From Lumbricus terrestris (taxonomy: Eukaryota > Annelida > Clitellata > Crassiclitellata > Lumbricidae), in assembly GCA_949752735.1 (NCBI GenBank), contig OX457038.1, positions 26,168,956 through 26,232,955 of the forward strand: a DNA stretch of 64,000 nucleotides, in the 5' to 3' direction. This document shows, in pieces, positions 51,841-63,864 of the stretch (positions are counted from its first letter, which is position 1; the number at the start of each line of letters is the position of its first letter). The notes beneath the pieces are model-generated. The model ran no database searches and was not told where the DNA came from. It saw only the letters and a list, made by a program, of their open reading frames with translations. Position numbers and translations under genes: made by a program.

Positions 51841-54425
51841 TTAATAATGATCATTTTAGTAAGACGTTTTAATTTCATTTTATGATGTTTGTCTCTCTTG
51901 ATGTTACCATGTAACCGGGCTGCGGTGTGTCAGCCTGGACGTTTTTAACGAATTAAACGAATATCTATATAAGTTGTTTTGATCATTTTGATCACAAACT
52001 CGGAATCCGGATGTAAACTCAGAAGACCACCTCAATGACCACCTCGATCAGATCTAAGCACCTTCGGCTGAGGTGACCTTCGGTATCATACTTGCTTGCG
52101 GTAGTAGGCTATATCGGTCGCTAGCATCGATCGACGATCGTGTCTTTGTTCCGAATATTAAAAGCTTGGCACGAACAACATCTGTTGAGCGCAATGTACA
52201 TTGACCATATATTTTGACGAAGATTATTGAAGACTTGTAGATTTTTTCTGTGACGACCTATAAATAAAAACGAAAATAGCGAAATATCTGATTGTTAGAT
52301 GCCAGATATTCGAATGGTTGTTAAAGGGTTAAGCATTTGGGAATCACCTGGTGGTGCGCGACCTCCATGTTCCAATTAATAAAGTGACGGCGGCGATGTT
52401 TAAAAATAGCTCTTTTTCTTTGACCAATAGAAACTCTTAAATTGAGGAGTTCCTAGATATAGCGTCACAGACGTAGGCGGGCCTAGTGTTTCGTTATGTA
52501 AAAAATAAACTGCATTTCGTGTAATACTTTTGGAGGTTATCTGATGGTTAGCGTCAGTCTAGATGTTTGCGCTTTTATCAGACTTGCAATAAACCCAGAG
52601 TTAGAAGTATGGTCAACTTTTTCCTGGTTTGTACCGCATCGTTATGTTGGTTTGTACTATTTGGCTTGTTCTCACCCAACTGAGTGCGGTTCACCCATCT
52701 CTGGTAAAGGGATGAGACAGAGCCGTAGCGTTCTGCGGGTTACAAGGTTTTATGTGATTCACTTGTAGCCAGAATATAATTATTACATTATACGTTTAAC
52801 TACACTTATCGGTAAAAGTTGAGCTTTGGTTATCATCGTCATACATATTTTCAGTTTTCACAGCGTTGGTTTCAGCGTGTTTAAAAAAAATTAAAGAAGA
52901 AATTACTGTTTGGTTGGCGTAGAGATTGAGTGTGGCCTACTGTTAATAACACACCATAGGAGAACCGTGGTCCTTGCTGGTACACTGCGTCAATACATTA
53001 TGTTGATCGCAGATCGACCCATTTAACGTTATCCTGGTATAACATGGCGGATGTCTGGCATTTTGTTCCAGAAAGATACCTTCTTTATTGTAGAATTTGA
53101 TGTTTCTTCTAAAGCCGGTGGCTTAGTTGGTGCGAGAATATTTGTGCGTTGGATCGGAGTGCGTGCCCTTCCCTGCGGACGCCAGCCGTATTCGATTACC
53201 CGTTTAACTGTTCCACGTTGTGATTGTGTCGCATTGATTTGATTTTCGTTAATATTCGCAAAATTAAAGGCTAGAGACAATAGATTTTGAAGCAGAAGGC
53301 GTTTCACTTGGCAAGACGTAGATAACAGTCGAGTTGGGAGAAAACTAGACATGGGGTGGGTGTCATATCTGTACATGTATAACGTATATATGCACTCTAG
53401 GCCTTTCTTGTATATACATGTATATAGGTATACATAGTTGTGTGGTTAGTTAAGGGAAGAAATTGGTTAATTAAGGGAAGAAATTAAATAAATATGCTGC
53501 ATGCGATGCAGGTGATGTGTTGAGAATGAATATTTAGCTGATGATTTTATTCAGTTGCATCCTCATCAACATCATGTGATAATGTAGAGTTTGCCTGTGT
53601 ACAATTATTAAATAGAATCATGGATAATGTTGAAGTTGAATGATTTCATGTTGCACATGTATGGTTTAGAACTTCAAAGATTGTTTCATTTTTTTAATAG
53701 TTTAATGAGAATTAGTCCAGAAGTCCGACTTCAGTTCTTTATATTGCAAGTTAAATGATTTAGAGTTTAAATCAGAGCCATATTTCATGAAGTTCATAGG
53801 TCAGAGTCTCAAAAACATTTCATTTACCCTTACTAAGTGGATAAGAAAAGGTCATGAAAATAATAACATTGAAGGTTGAAGCAAGGAACCTTGGACACCA
53901 TGGGAATAGTACTGGAGGACTGACTACCTGTTTTATGTTTAGTAAGCAAGAACACACCACAAAATCTCCTAAGTTTTTCTTCAATATGACCTTAAATCTT
54001 TTGATACAGTCTGAAGTTGCAGTTTTATAAGGCAAGCCAAACTCTTGGCACTGTGATTGAAATCCAGCAGGTCTTTACAGCCATGTCACTTGTGCTAGCT
54101 TTAGCTAAGTATTTATGTTCTGAAAGGTCTCCATAGTTGAAAAATGTGCCATCTTATATGCAGAGGACATATGGGACATGCAGATGACATGTGGAGACTC
54201 AAAAGTAGAACTCTGCTGCCTTTAATAACTCAACATTTCGTTTTCTCTTGACACTCTAATGATTAGAGTGTACTAAAAGTGACTGGGAACTAATGCAGCT
54301 TGTCACTAAAGTGTTAGGCTACATATCAATCAATCGAATCACCACGTTTCATGTTTGTGAGGTTTTATAGGTACTATAGAAATGTTCTGTGGTATATGCA
54401 ACCTTTGTAGCTGCTCAGTTAAGTC

Positions 54426-54571
54426 CAGGGCTTAAAGTGTAACAGGACGGTCATGGACGGCATCCATGCACTTATATTCAGATCTGAACGCCGTCCTGCC
54501 ACTTGTTAGGCCAGCCCAGCCTGGAAGGTAAGGGGCGTCCAGGCAATTCTTTTTCTGCACTTTAAGCACTG
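54426..54571. mobile_element. hAT MITE (146 bp)
   Basis: Ends CAGGGCTTAAAGTG and, complemented, CAGTGCTTAAAGTG are inverted. Flanks GTTAAGTC (54418-54425) and GTTAGGAC (54572-54579) match in 6 of 8 positions, as expected for an aged 8-bp hAT duplication. Confidence 0.7.
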
Positions 54572-54681
54572 GTTAGGACTGTTCAGTGATGAAGCTGTAT
54601 ACTGGATATAAGTTTTACAACACATGTACAACAGACTTCACTACAATACAAAGTGTAACAACTATTTTTCTTTTGTTGCAG

Positions 54682-55093
54682 CTCTAACAGGCAAACTTCC
54701 AAACTATGCCCATCGCCTTAACCGCATGTCGCCGAGACCATCGCGTCCCATCATCTTCCTTGCTTGATGTGATAGCAGCGTGCAGCGTCTGTCCGAATGT
54801 GCATGTCGGAACATTAGCCCCTGACGTTTACACGGTCAACACTGCCACAACCAGCACCACAAGTTTCTACCAGAGTCCAACAGCCGCTAACATGGACACG
54901 TACGTGAGATCGGATGTACGGCAGTATGCCGATCTCGATGCATCACCGAGGAGTTGTGAGAGTGGAGCATCGTTGCACTGCTTCAATACGCACAGTCCAC
55001 CGATTCTTAATTTGAGCCCAAATTTGAGTCCAATGCATGAGGGTCCACTAGGAGTGGCAGCTTTTGATGCCAGAGAGATGCCAGTTGGCCTTG
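54682..55093 (+). CDS. RNF-like gene exon 1 of CDS
   Basis: Acceptor TTTCTTTTGTTGCAG ends at 54681, so at least one 5'UTR exon lies upstream. The first ATG is at 54706. 129 codons, low complexity with Cys pairs (CSVCPNVHVG), then NLSPNLSPMHEGP. Donor GTAATT, phase 1. Confidence 0.72.
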
Positions 55094-58000
55094 GTAATTA
55101 CTTTTTAACAATGTTTGGTGTGAAATTCTTTGTTATCTAAATTGTATTGAGTTATGATACTTTAGTTTGAACATTGAATGATTTCAATGTGACCTTATGT
55201 ATAGCTCTTGTGATGTTTAAATGATAAAACTGTGTTATTTTTTAAAATTTCTGCTGCTTTGTTTAGGCCTTGTGTGATAGATTTAGCTAAATTTATGATG
55301 TATGCGCATGGATGCTCGAACATAGGGACGAGAGGGAGTCACTTGTCCTCCACCCTGGAAAATTGATACCCTATTTTGGCTACTGTTCATTGGTTTTACA
55401 AATTTCTTTGCATTAATGCACTTATGATAGACCTGCAAATACACAAAGCGAAACTGAGAAATTCATTTGTATAAACCTTGATGAAAAATGCCCATGTTCT
55501 CAATATCCTGCTTTGAATTTTTTAACCACTTGCTAAAAACTTTAGCCGACCATTGTATTTGCCCTCTCCTGCAATTTTCTGCGAGCGCCCATGTATTTGC
55601 GTATCAAAGCACTTCAAGGTGGTGCCTTTTAGGAACCTCTCTTCAGAGCTACGTGCATGGCTACATAACTGATCTGAACTGTTTGAACTAGACCAGTTGA
55701 AAATATTATATGCTGAACTGTATATTGAAACAGTTGTACACGTATGATGATCAAAGAGTGAAAAGAATTGAAGCAATAGGAGGCATTCAGCATGTATGCA
55801 GTCATTGGCCTTGAAACTGATATTCATTCATTCATTCATTATTGAGATTTATATAAAGCCCCTCCAAGGTTAATACTCAGAGTGCTCTTTACCAAACCTC
55901 GGCTGAAAAGGACATCTAGGCATAAGGCGTATAGACAGTCGAAGCCCATTCCATACCATTGGGCCACTAACAATAGAAAACATGGTGCTGTCTAAGAGCA
56001 GATCGTGCTTGAAGAATTAGGAGTTCACCCTGAATGGAGGAATGTAGGGCAAATATACAGCAGCAGCACCTAGGAGTCACTGCCACACTTAAGCAGAGAC
56101 CTGGTGTATAATATGCTGTGGGATAGGGAGCCAATACAAGACATCCTGCACATCATCGGTGACATGACCAAATCTTGGGATATGACCAATAAGGTGTGCT
56201 GCTGATATGCATGTCTTTAAACATCACAATGGCTATGTCTTAGAGGTGTATCAAAGTGTATCATTTGGATTAACGTGGCAGTGCCTCTTGAGTAGAAATC
56301 TTGAAGGGATGCTGTATACATTTTCATAATGAATGAATGAATGACTAAAAAATCTTTTAAAATTTTTATTATTGCTATTTTCATTTTGAGAAGTTCTCTC
56401 TGAGAGCAGGGTTGCCAGATATCCGAAATGCTTTGTCGCGAGATCACATTGAAAAGTTGCCCAACAGTTGCAAGATGAGCAGCTACATGAAGAAATTAAT
56501 ATTTGGTTGCTATGGACATTATACTAAATAACCTACAGCTGTCAAATTATGAGGATTCACAATATTGTCCTTGTGATCGCGGGACTTTCAAAAGGAGCCC
56601 AAAATATTGTGAGGTCGCAAGACCGAAAGTTTTGGTCGCAAGCTCTTTGGAAAGAAGCCCAACTTGCGCTTTTTTTAACAATCTGTCAACCCTGACTAAG
56701 TACACCTCTGATTAGGTTGTTCTTGTACTGTGAGAGGTACATTATTAGTGCGTAAGTAGAATAGAATAGATTTATTATTCATTTATGTAGCACCACTAAT
56801 GATCTATTGACTAAGAATTAGTTAATGGTTCTGTGGAATTGATAGTAGAGGACTTGCCCTAGTTCCTTAAAAGCAACAATCTTAGGTGAGAGATGAACCT
56901 GTGCTATGTGTCACATGGTGAGCTCTTTAGCCAATCAAATACAATGTCCCACTGATTATATATACTGAGCACTTGTTCCTAACGTTATTTTTTCTTAAAT
57001 TTTGTATTTACTTCTGAACATGATATCTGTTTTGAGGGCAATACAGAATAGTGATCAGATAGATATCTTGTTGCCAAATAATTTTCTGATTGCAGAACGA
57101 CTAATATATTTGTTGCTTGTAACAATTTAATTCTGTAGACATTGGTCGTCATGTTGCGAACTCACCTCCTACGTTTCCAGTCTTCGTAAACGACGATCAT
57201 CGACTAAATCAGGTTAGTTACTGAGAGAAATGACTGCGTAGTAATTTCTTGGTTTTGGTTTTTATGTTTAATTTTTTATTATTTACCTAATGAATTCTTT
57301 TGTTTATGCAAAATTTTTGCTTTTGATGACAGCTTCACAGACTGCTAGAATTTGTGGGAACATTTAAATGAAGTGCCATTGTAAACTTATTCTTCATTTA
57401 TTCATCAATCGTACGATTAAACTATGTTTTCGATTGAAAATGGGAAGACCTCAACTGTTGAAGACCTGATGATAGGAAGATCAGCAATGTCCAGCATTGG
57501 CATTAGTAATTCACACTGTCTTTAAACATGTGTTGCACCAATGACATGGGTTTTATTCCATCCTGTTGCTATGATTCACACAGACCAATTTAGGCTCCGT
57601 ATCCTCGTATCTTGTTGTGAAAGTTATGTTCGGTTGTTGTTTGCATGAACCGCTGAGATGTAATCTCCTCTTTTACATCCTGCAGCTCTCCAGTCACTAT
57701 ATTATCAGCATACGCTAACACTCTATCTCGTCTCTATGTGTTAGTTTGGGTCATCCAGTTTCAAGTGCAACAGGTCAAACCCAGATCCATGTTAACGCAT
57801 GGTGCCCAATGCTGTCATCTAGCATATAAAGCCAAACTAAGTTCTTTTGGCAACTTGAGTTAGCGTTTAGCAATAATGTCTGCCTTCCACTCTTAGATGT
57901 TGGGTTTTGCCAACAGTCAACCCCAGCCTTTAAAGCCTACTTTTGTTGACAGCCTCAAAGTGTTGTGTAATACCATGTTGCACTAGTATTACAAATATTG

Positions 58001-61000
58001 CACTGGCTGCCCATTGAGATTTGCATGCATTTAAATCAACACTTTGCTCACACCGCATGCAATCAGACATTGCACTTGTAATTACTTTGGCTCTTGCTGT
58101 GTCTTACACCAAAGCAATGTTGACCTCTCAGCCATTCTTGGTTGCTGGTCGAAAACGTTGGAATTCACTGCTCGGTTTCAAACAGTGTTTATTTCTCTGG
58201 TGTCATGCAGTGCTAAGTCAATACTCGTCTGTTTCATCTTGATTATGGTCTCAAACTTGACTTCTGTTTTTGCTGAATTATCAGATATTTCAGCCAGGTA
58301 TTCTATTGAATGGATTACGACTTCGACTCCGATATGACTTGAAGTGTCCACTAATAGATTTAAAAGTCTAAATTAGCTCTTTAATGATGAGCCGCATTGT
58401 TTTCTCAGTTATTTCCAGTGCCTCTTCATCATTAAAGAATTGCTGGTTTTTGCACGTTTTTCAGTTGGAAAATGCTGCTCGAAAGAAGCGACGGATATCA
58501 GAAGTGGTGATTGATCTGACACAGCCTCCGAGTCCGCTGGTTGAAGGCCATTCATTGCAGCAAGCGGTCGACCACCAGTCTTATGGTCAGCACGCTAAGA
58601 AACGACCTCGACTCGATGCAGTGATTGAAGTGGATGAAGAAACTGCATATACCTCAGCCAGGTAAAGACAGCTGCAAAGCTTAGTTGTGAATGTAATTAA
58701 CCTGCAATTTTATGAAATAAGGATTTCTTGCATCCTAGCTGGGTGTTTGTCACAAAAAATGCATTTTAAATGTGAATTATCAATTATAGTCAAGTTTCGC
58801 TTGTTCTTGTAATCGTAATCGTAAACTCGAAATTTCTAAAGCGCCACTCGAAAGCCAAGCGCGGGGCACTAGCTTATTCACGAGCGCTGCGTTGCGTTAG
58901 AAGGGTTGTCCATGAGAGTAGTCCGTGGTGGTCCGGGTCGAGTTACCATAGACCAATTATAGTCACGTTTCGCTTGTCCTTGTTTGCTTCTTGTCATTCA
59001 ATGCTGGATGATCTAGTTGTCACTGATACTGTAGTTCCACAGTGCAACATAGAAGCTCTGTTGTAGCTGGACCTCATTCTAAAACAAGCCTCTATGCAGT
59101 CTGTGACGTGAGCCTCTCTTGGATTTCTTGCCTCTGCTTCACAGGTGGTTGATGACCATTGTATATGATCGTGGTTTTGTATCGTCAGGTTGAAAGCACA
59201 TATGATTAGTTTTTTTTAAACTAAATAAATAAATGAGCACCTCAAATTTCAATTAAAATTTCATTTCGATTGCTCAAAAACTGAATAACATACCCTGGTA
59301 CTAATGATGTTTTAAGTTCTTACTCATTTTTGGATAAATTGTCTGAAAAAGATACAAGCGATGTATATAAATTTAGTATTTTAATTGAGTATCTGATGCT
59401 AACTGCCATTGACAGCATACCATAATAAGCGCATCTTCTAACATATTATTTAATCTTTGCACTGTTGTCGTTTCCATAATGCCCAGAACAATATTGTCTG
59501 TTTAAGTTTCTTCTGTCAGTTTAATTACTTAAAATAAACAAGCAGATTGATTAATTGATTGATTAATTGATTGACCATGCATATACTGCTTTAAAAATTA
59601 ATGTTGTGAGCATGGATTGGCCTGCATGCAGTGTGCAATGAAGGCCGCTGATGGGTCAGTGTGTTCATGCTTGTGCACCGTGGCAAGTTGATGCAGTTGA
59701 TTGGAGGTAATGGAGAGTAAAGAGTGTGCTGAATGCAGAGTGGTTGAATACGAGTTGGCTAAGTTTGTTAGAGTTGCATGTCTGTATCGTGTGTATGTTA
59801 ACGAATTTAGCCAGCATTTGCCATTTTATTTAATTATGACTAGGAAACTCAAGGACTGTGTTTCTTATATGAGTTGCGTGTTTCTTATATGAGTTGCATG
59901 TTTCTTATATGAGTTGCATGTTTCTTATGTGAGTTGTGTGTTTCTTATATGAGTTGTGTGTTTCTTATATGAGTTGTGTGTTTCTTATATGAGTTGTGTG
60001 TTTCTTATGTGAGTTGTATGTTTCTTATATGAGTTGTGTGTTTTTTATATGAGTTGTGTGTTTCTTATATGAGTTGTGTGTTTCTTGTGTGAGTTGTGTG
60101 AGGCTATGTAACAGGCAAGCTGACAGTCCTTAGACCAGATCGTTTGATGGCTTAGAATGATGAGCATTTTGTGCTAAAAGACTGTATTTACATTGTTCTT
60201 ACATTTTCCATTGTTCATTGTATTTGCTAATGCAGTAGTCGATCGAGAAATGTTCGAGTCCGTGATCAGCCAAGGCGATATCCAAACGCGGCTGAACCTG
60301 ACGCAGTTGTTCCTCCACCTCTGAGAATGACCCGCGGTCATTCATCTCGACTCATCACGAGTACCAATGTCGAACAGGTATCAATTCTTATTCTTTTCTC
60401 AGCTTGTTTCCTATGATTGTCTTGATGTCATACAATGCTGGCTGAGTGCATGCTTTTTGAATCTTGCTGGAGGTGGTCAATGTGGGGACCTTGAACACGT
60501 TCTGGATCAAGATACAGTGTGCAGATGCTAGGCTGTTAGTTGATGGTGCTATGTGGAAACACCCTTGAGGCTGGTCTTTGTATCCAGGGTTGCCTGACCA
60601 TAACTCTGGTTGCTCACCTTTTGCTTTAAGCTCCCCTATCCTTGCACTCAGATTTCGTCAATGTGTTCTTTAAGTCCTTGACTTTGTTCTGTATACAAAC
60701 ATAAGAAATCTCTTGGTTTTTGTAATGTTTGTGTGAGTTACTTTGAATGACACTTTATCAGCGTTTTCGCAATTCATTGTATGAATGAGCACACTTATCA
60801 AATGTTATTCATCGTATTATTTGCATTTCAACCGCCACATGTGACCTTGAACACATTCGGGACCAAGATACACCTTATTTCCTTGCAGAGGTGGATACAG
60901 AAATTTTCGAAGCTGGGGGGCAAAAATTTTCAGTCTTGAGCTGGAAAAAAATTGTCTTGGATCTTTGGCAGAAAAAACTGATGATTTTTTTAGTCATTTC

Positions 61001-63864
61001 GTTGAAATGTCTTGAAAATAGACCCGTTTTCCTGCCAAAATAGCTGTCATCTAGTCGAAATGTCACGCAGATATGCCATTTTCAGCCAATGTTATGATGT
61101 TTGGACACCTGGTGTTGTACTTTTCCCCTCTGACCTTTTCCCACTCCATTAGTTAAAAGCTTGTTGAAACCAAATAGGGGTGCCATGCCCTGTGCACATT
61201 CTGAATGGGGGCCATGGCCGGATTGGCCCCTGGATTTGCCCCTGTTTCCTTGGGCTGCTGATCTGTGCTGGGCAGCTAAATACTGATTTTTGGTTTGTCC
61301 CTCTGTGTAACATGGTGGAGTGCTTACTTGCAATATGGTGAATACAAACTATGCTTCATCTGAGATGTTTATTGCATAGCTACCTCGAGCAAGTCATTAA
61401 TTCACAATCACTTGATGCTTAATTAATACGTACGATAATAATTTTCATCAATTCATACCTTGTGCACTGAATATGAGTGGCACAAAAGGATCCAGTTCAA
61501 TTCAATTCAATTATCGTTTAATCAGCACTTCAGGCTTGCAGAACGCAGCATGTTACATATAGCTAATTTTACAAAGGTTTCATGTATAAGTTCAGTTTAT
61601 ATAAGCAACGTAAATAAATATACGGTTGCTGACTGGTTGATGATCGTTTCAGAGCGTGGCTCCTCCGCCTCCGATACCCGGAGTCACTGGACCGAATCTG
61701 ATGACGTTCGCTGCTGCAGCTGACCAGTTCCATCGTTCCCAGTGTCCACCTCTCTACACAAACACTCACATAGTGCAGGCGTCGCCAATTTATCCGGTCT
61801 GTAGCCTCAAGATTCCCGAGTATGGAATGTACGAAGCGCCGCCTCCTGTCGCAGGCGCTGGTGCCGGTTCTGCTCACGGCACGTTTGGCGCCATGGCACG
61901 ACAAAGACCTACTGTCGATGTGCAGGAGATGGCGCCACAGATCCTGCACTACTATCCGCATCCGGTTCCAGGTTCCTACCACCATCCGCCTCACCAAATG
62001 ACGCGCCGAAGTGCAGACGTCAGTGTTGTGCAAAGCCCGCATCAAAGTCCTATGGTATTTTTATTGAAATCTATCTAAATTATTCTTAATAATAATAATA
62101 ATAATGACGACAATTTCTATGGCGCCGTAACACAGCACATGCCGTTACAAGGGCGCCTCTACAAACACAAACACAATCAGTCAGATGTACACCTTAGAAA
62201 AAAGATATCTAAGATTTGTTTTACACAATAAATAGTAATTGTCATCAGTGTAGTTTTCTGGTGTTTCCACAGCACTTTAACAGCCTGAAGTAAAGCAGAT
62301 TGTCTTTATATATTTAATCTGCATCTGTTAAATAGTCCGCCAGCCTTTTGTGGAGCTGTTGTTGTGATGACACTTTAACGGCAAGTGTGTACTAAAGCGA
62401 CGGGAAAAAGTCATTGCACTTCTCTGTTTAAGTGTTAGCACCTGAAAGGATGAGATATATAAGCAGAGTAGTTTGCTTGTAGGGGTGCTATATAAATCTC
62501 TGAAATGTGTTGTGCTGCAGCTTGGCACAGTATGCTGCAGATGTACCGATTGATTTTGTTTCCTGACCAGGGCATCTCTTCATTTATGGAGACTTTACAA
62601 TGACCAATGACCATGCCTCTCATTCAATTTTTGATGTCTGTCACATAAATCTTATGCTAATCATTCATTCATTCATTCATATTAGTACTTTCTTAGTATC
62701 TCACTTAACCCTGTACCGATTGAGGGTATATGCTTTCCTATACTATTTACTGCACTTTGGTCGATAAATGGTTAAGCACTCTATCTTGTTACTCGTTCGT
62801 TGATGTTAACATTTGCAGCTGATTGGTTGATTTGTGACTTGCAGAGGTCGCGAGTGAATGCCGTTGCCATGGAGCCGGTGGCGTCCTATGTGAGCTTTGT
62901 TCCAATAATGGCGCCTGCGCAGGCCTCGCATCACAGTTCACGCCTGGCGCCTATCTCACATCTCTTCATCCATGAACCAGTCAGACAGCAGTTTCAGCAC
63001 CATGACACTCATGTTAGTAGTTCTTCATGACACTCAATGTCACTCATGTTAGTAGTTCTTCATGACACTCATGTTAGTAGTTCTTCATGACACTCATGTT
63101 GGTAGTTCTTCATGACACTCATGTTAGTAGTTCTTCATGACACTCATGTTGGTAGTTCTTCATGACACTCATGTTAGTAGCTCTTCATCACATTTATGTT
63201 AGTAGTTCTTCATGGATTATTGAAAGTAAATTAAATTCGTCATTTTGGCTTGGCATGCAGTTGTGCTTCCTTGCTAATGTGTGTTTTACTACATTGACAC
63301 TGTACGCTTTTTGCTTAAATTCATGCCTGCTGTTGAACTTGAACTTGCTTGAATGCTAGATGTAAGAATTAAAGTTCTTTCACGTAAACCATCCTGCAAT
63401 CTTTGCAGTGATTGGCAAAATTCTTTTATTATTGTTTTAATAACGGTTACTGTTTCTGGCTCATTTGGTTCTATGAAAGAACCATTTGCTGTTTCTCTGC
63501 AGATTGCAAGAAATCTTTTACCTCAGCATCACTATTCTGCGATCATGTGAAGTAGTCATTAAGTATGTTTGATTGGAACTTGCTTGAGCGGTTCAAGGCA
63601 CCAATGGGAGGTTCTGAAATGATAAATAGTATATAGGGTTCTTGTACACAGTTGCGGTTGTGTGCATTCATATTACGTTAAATGTAAATTACTGGATGTT
63701 GGCTAATTTTGACTGAAATCCTGTAAATTACTGACGAATATCTGGTGTTGCTTTTTTGTGTTGCAGAACGTTGTTCCGCAACCTGTTCAGCACAACACTG
63801 CTTCTCCACACATCAGAAATGGACCAGGGCTTAATCCATACTCCGGCTTCCTCCAACATTTTCT
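54706..63864 (+). CDS. Pro/His-rich protein with SIM-like motif, possibly RNF38/44-type E3 N-terminus (partial, 7 exons)
   Basis: Exons 54682-55093 (CDS from 54706), 57139-57212, 58465-58661, 60236-60377, 61653-62054, 62845-63012 and 63767-63864 join with consistent phases (1, 0, 2, 0, 0, 0, 2), giving 489 codons with no stop. The gene continues past the window. Features: Thr/Ser-rich start, bipartite basic cluster RKKRRISEVV running into VVIDLTQPPSP (SUMO-interaction-like), SSRSRNVRVRDQPRRYP, and Pro/His-rich segments (HYYPHPVPGSYHHPPHQM). Basic patch, VCS/PPP segments and His/Pro tracts recall RNF38/RNF44 before their RING, but no decisive domain is visible. It could be another disordered regulator. 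Confidence 0.7.
55828..56220 (-). mobile_element. LINE remnant, minus strand
   Basis: Begins with an ATTC run and the family tail reversed (TATATAAAGCCCCTCCAAGG, ACTCAGAG). The minus strand retains FSIVSGPMVWNGLRLSIRL. Intron 1-2 of the RNF-like gene. Confidence 0.75.
56255..56345 (+). mobile_element. LINE 3' end fragment
   Basis: GCAGTGCCTCTTGAGTAG, CTTGAAGGGATGCTGTATAC and an AATGAATGAATGA run, in tail-to-tail orientation to the preceding remnant. Confidence 0.7.
56765..56960 (-). mobile_element. Possible decayed SINE
   Basis: The minus strand shows CACAGGTTCATCTCTCACC (B-box-like), preceded by GTGACACATAG, and an ATTCATTTATGTAGC-type 3' side. Weak and without clear ends. Confidence 0.35.
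57139..57212 (+). CDS. RNF-like gene exon 2
   Basis: Short exon encoding DIGRHVANSPPTFPVFVNDD and HRLNQ. Acceptor AATTCTGTAG, donor GTTAGT. It was too short to appear as a long open frame but joins exons 1 and 3 in phase. Confidence 0.75.
57990..58235 (+). mobile_element. Decayed LINE C-terminal remnant
   Basis: Fragments LHWLPIEI and SQPFLVAGRKRWNSL in different frames correspond to LHWLPTRQRIEF and FSVIGPVVWNEL of the intact LINE C-terminus. Intron 2-3 of the RNF-like gene. Confidence 0.5.
58465..58661 (+). CDS. RNF-like gene exon 3 (basic cluster and SIM)
   Basis: Encodes LENAARKKRRISEVVIDLTQ, then PPSPL and a second basic KKRPRLD. VVIDLT fits the core of SUMO-interaction motifs. Acceptor GTTTTTCAG, donor GTAAAG, phase 2. 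Confidence 0.8.
58781..58983. repeat. 30-bp direct repeat flanking a 143-bp GC-richer insert
   Basis: 58781-58810 and 58954-58983 differ at two positions. The insert (GAAATTTCTAAAGCGCCACT, CCAAGCGCGGGGCACTAGC) looks like a short interspersed element. A similar GAAGCGCCAC motif occurs near 51058. Confidence 0.55.
59861..60100. repeat. 20-bp minisatellite, 12 exact-length units
   Basis: Twelve units of TTTCTTATATGAGTTGTGTG type without length change, in intron 3-4 of the RNF-like gene, 136 bp before exon 4. Confidence 0.95.
60236..60377 (+). CDS. RNF-like gene exon 4 (Arg-rich)
   Basis: Encodes SSRSRNVRVRDQPRRYPNAA and PPPLRMTRGHSSRLITSTN. Acceptor GCTAATGCAG, donor GTATCA, phase 0. Confidence 0.78.
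61653..62054 (+). CDS. RNF-like gene exon 5 (Pro/His-rich)
   Basis: 134 codons: SVAPPPPIPGVTGPNLMTFA, QCPPLYTNTHIVQASPIYPV, Gly/Ala stretch, HYYPHPVPGSYHHPPHQM. GC-rich compared with its introns. Acceptor ATCGTTTCAG, donor GTATTT, phase 0. Confidence 0.82.
62440..62510 (+). mobile_element. LINE 3' end fragment, diverged
   Basis: GCAGAGTAGTTTGC and TGTAGGGGTGCTATATAAAT keep the family tail pattern. Intron 5-6 of the RNF-like gene. Confidence 0.55.
62709..62771. mobile_element. Diverged piggyBac-like mini-MITE (63 bp)
   Basis: TTAA at 62705-62708 and 62772-62775. On the complement the core GTAAATAGTATAGGAAAGC followed by ATACCCTC matches the core of 23529-23591, and the length is the same. 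Terminal repeats are decayed. Confidence 0.65.
62845..63012 (+). CDS. RNF-like gene exon 6, donor inside a minisatellite
   Basis: Encodes RSRVNAVAMEPVASYVSFVP, then SRLAPISHLFIHEPVRQQFQ and HHDTH. The donor CAT/GTTAGT is the first of eight such sites in tandem; reading on meets TGA within six codons. Confidence 0.8.
63001..63214. repeat. 25-bp minisatellite containing a 5' splice site
   Basis: GTTAGTAG/GTTGGTAG occurs at 63013, 63048, 63073, 63098, 63123, 63148, 63173 and 63198; spacing is 25 bp except for 35 bp between the first two. Each unit repeats the last bases of exon 6 (ATGACACTCAT) and its donor. Confidence 0.95.
63767..63864 (+). CDS. RNF-like gene exon 7 (last in window)
   Basis: Encodes NVVPQPVQHNTASPHIRNGP, then GLNPYSGFLQHF. 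Acceptor TTTTTTGTGTTGCAG, donor GTAAGT, phase 2. The gene continues beyond 64000. Confidence 0.82.

Larger units (their letters stand above)
48685..54681. other. Interval between divergent kinesin and RNF-like genes
   Basis: Contains a Harbinger-like MITE (49084-49535), a LINE tail (50030-50093), a LINE reverse transcriptase fragment (51131-51840) and an hAT MITE (54426-54571). Around 52950-53300 the sequence becomes richer in GC and CpG, and AACATGGCGGATG (53042) resembles a YY1-type promoter element. This is a plausible shared promoter and 5'UTR-exon zone for both flanking genes (inference). A 115-aa minus-strand frame at 53376-53029 matches nothing I recognise. Confidence 0.5.

Noticed and set aside
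52544..52768. 74-aa plus-strand open frame
   Set aside because: No domain, splice partner or conservation hint; length is within chance expectation for this composition.
53029..53376. 115-aa minus-strand frame in a GC-richer segment
   Set aside because: No recognisable motifs, and it overlaps the likely promoter zone. Kept only as an unresolved possibility, not annotated as a gene.
63013..63205. Later GTTAGT copies as alternative donors of exon 6
   Set aside because: Reading past the first donor meets TGA within six codons, so they cannot yield a longer in-frame product, although rare non-productive use is possible.
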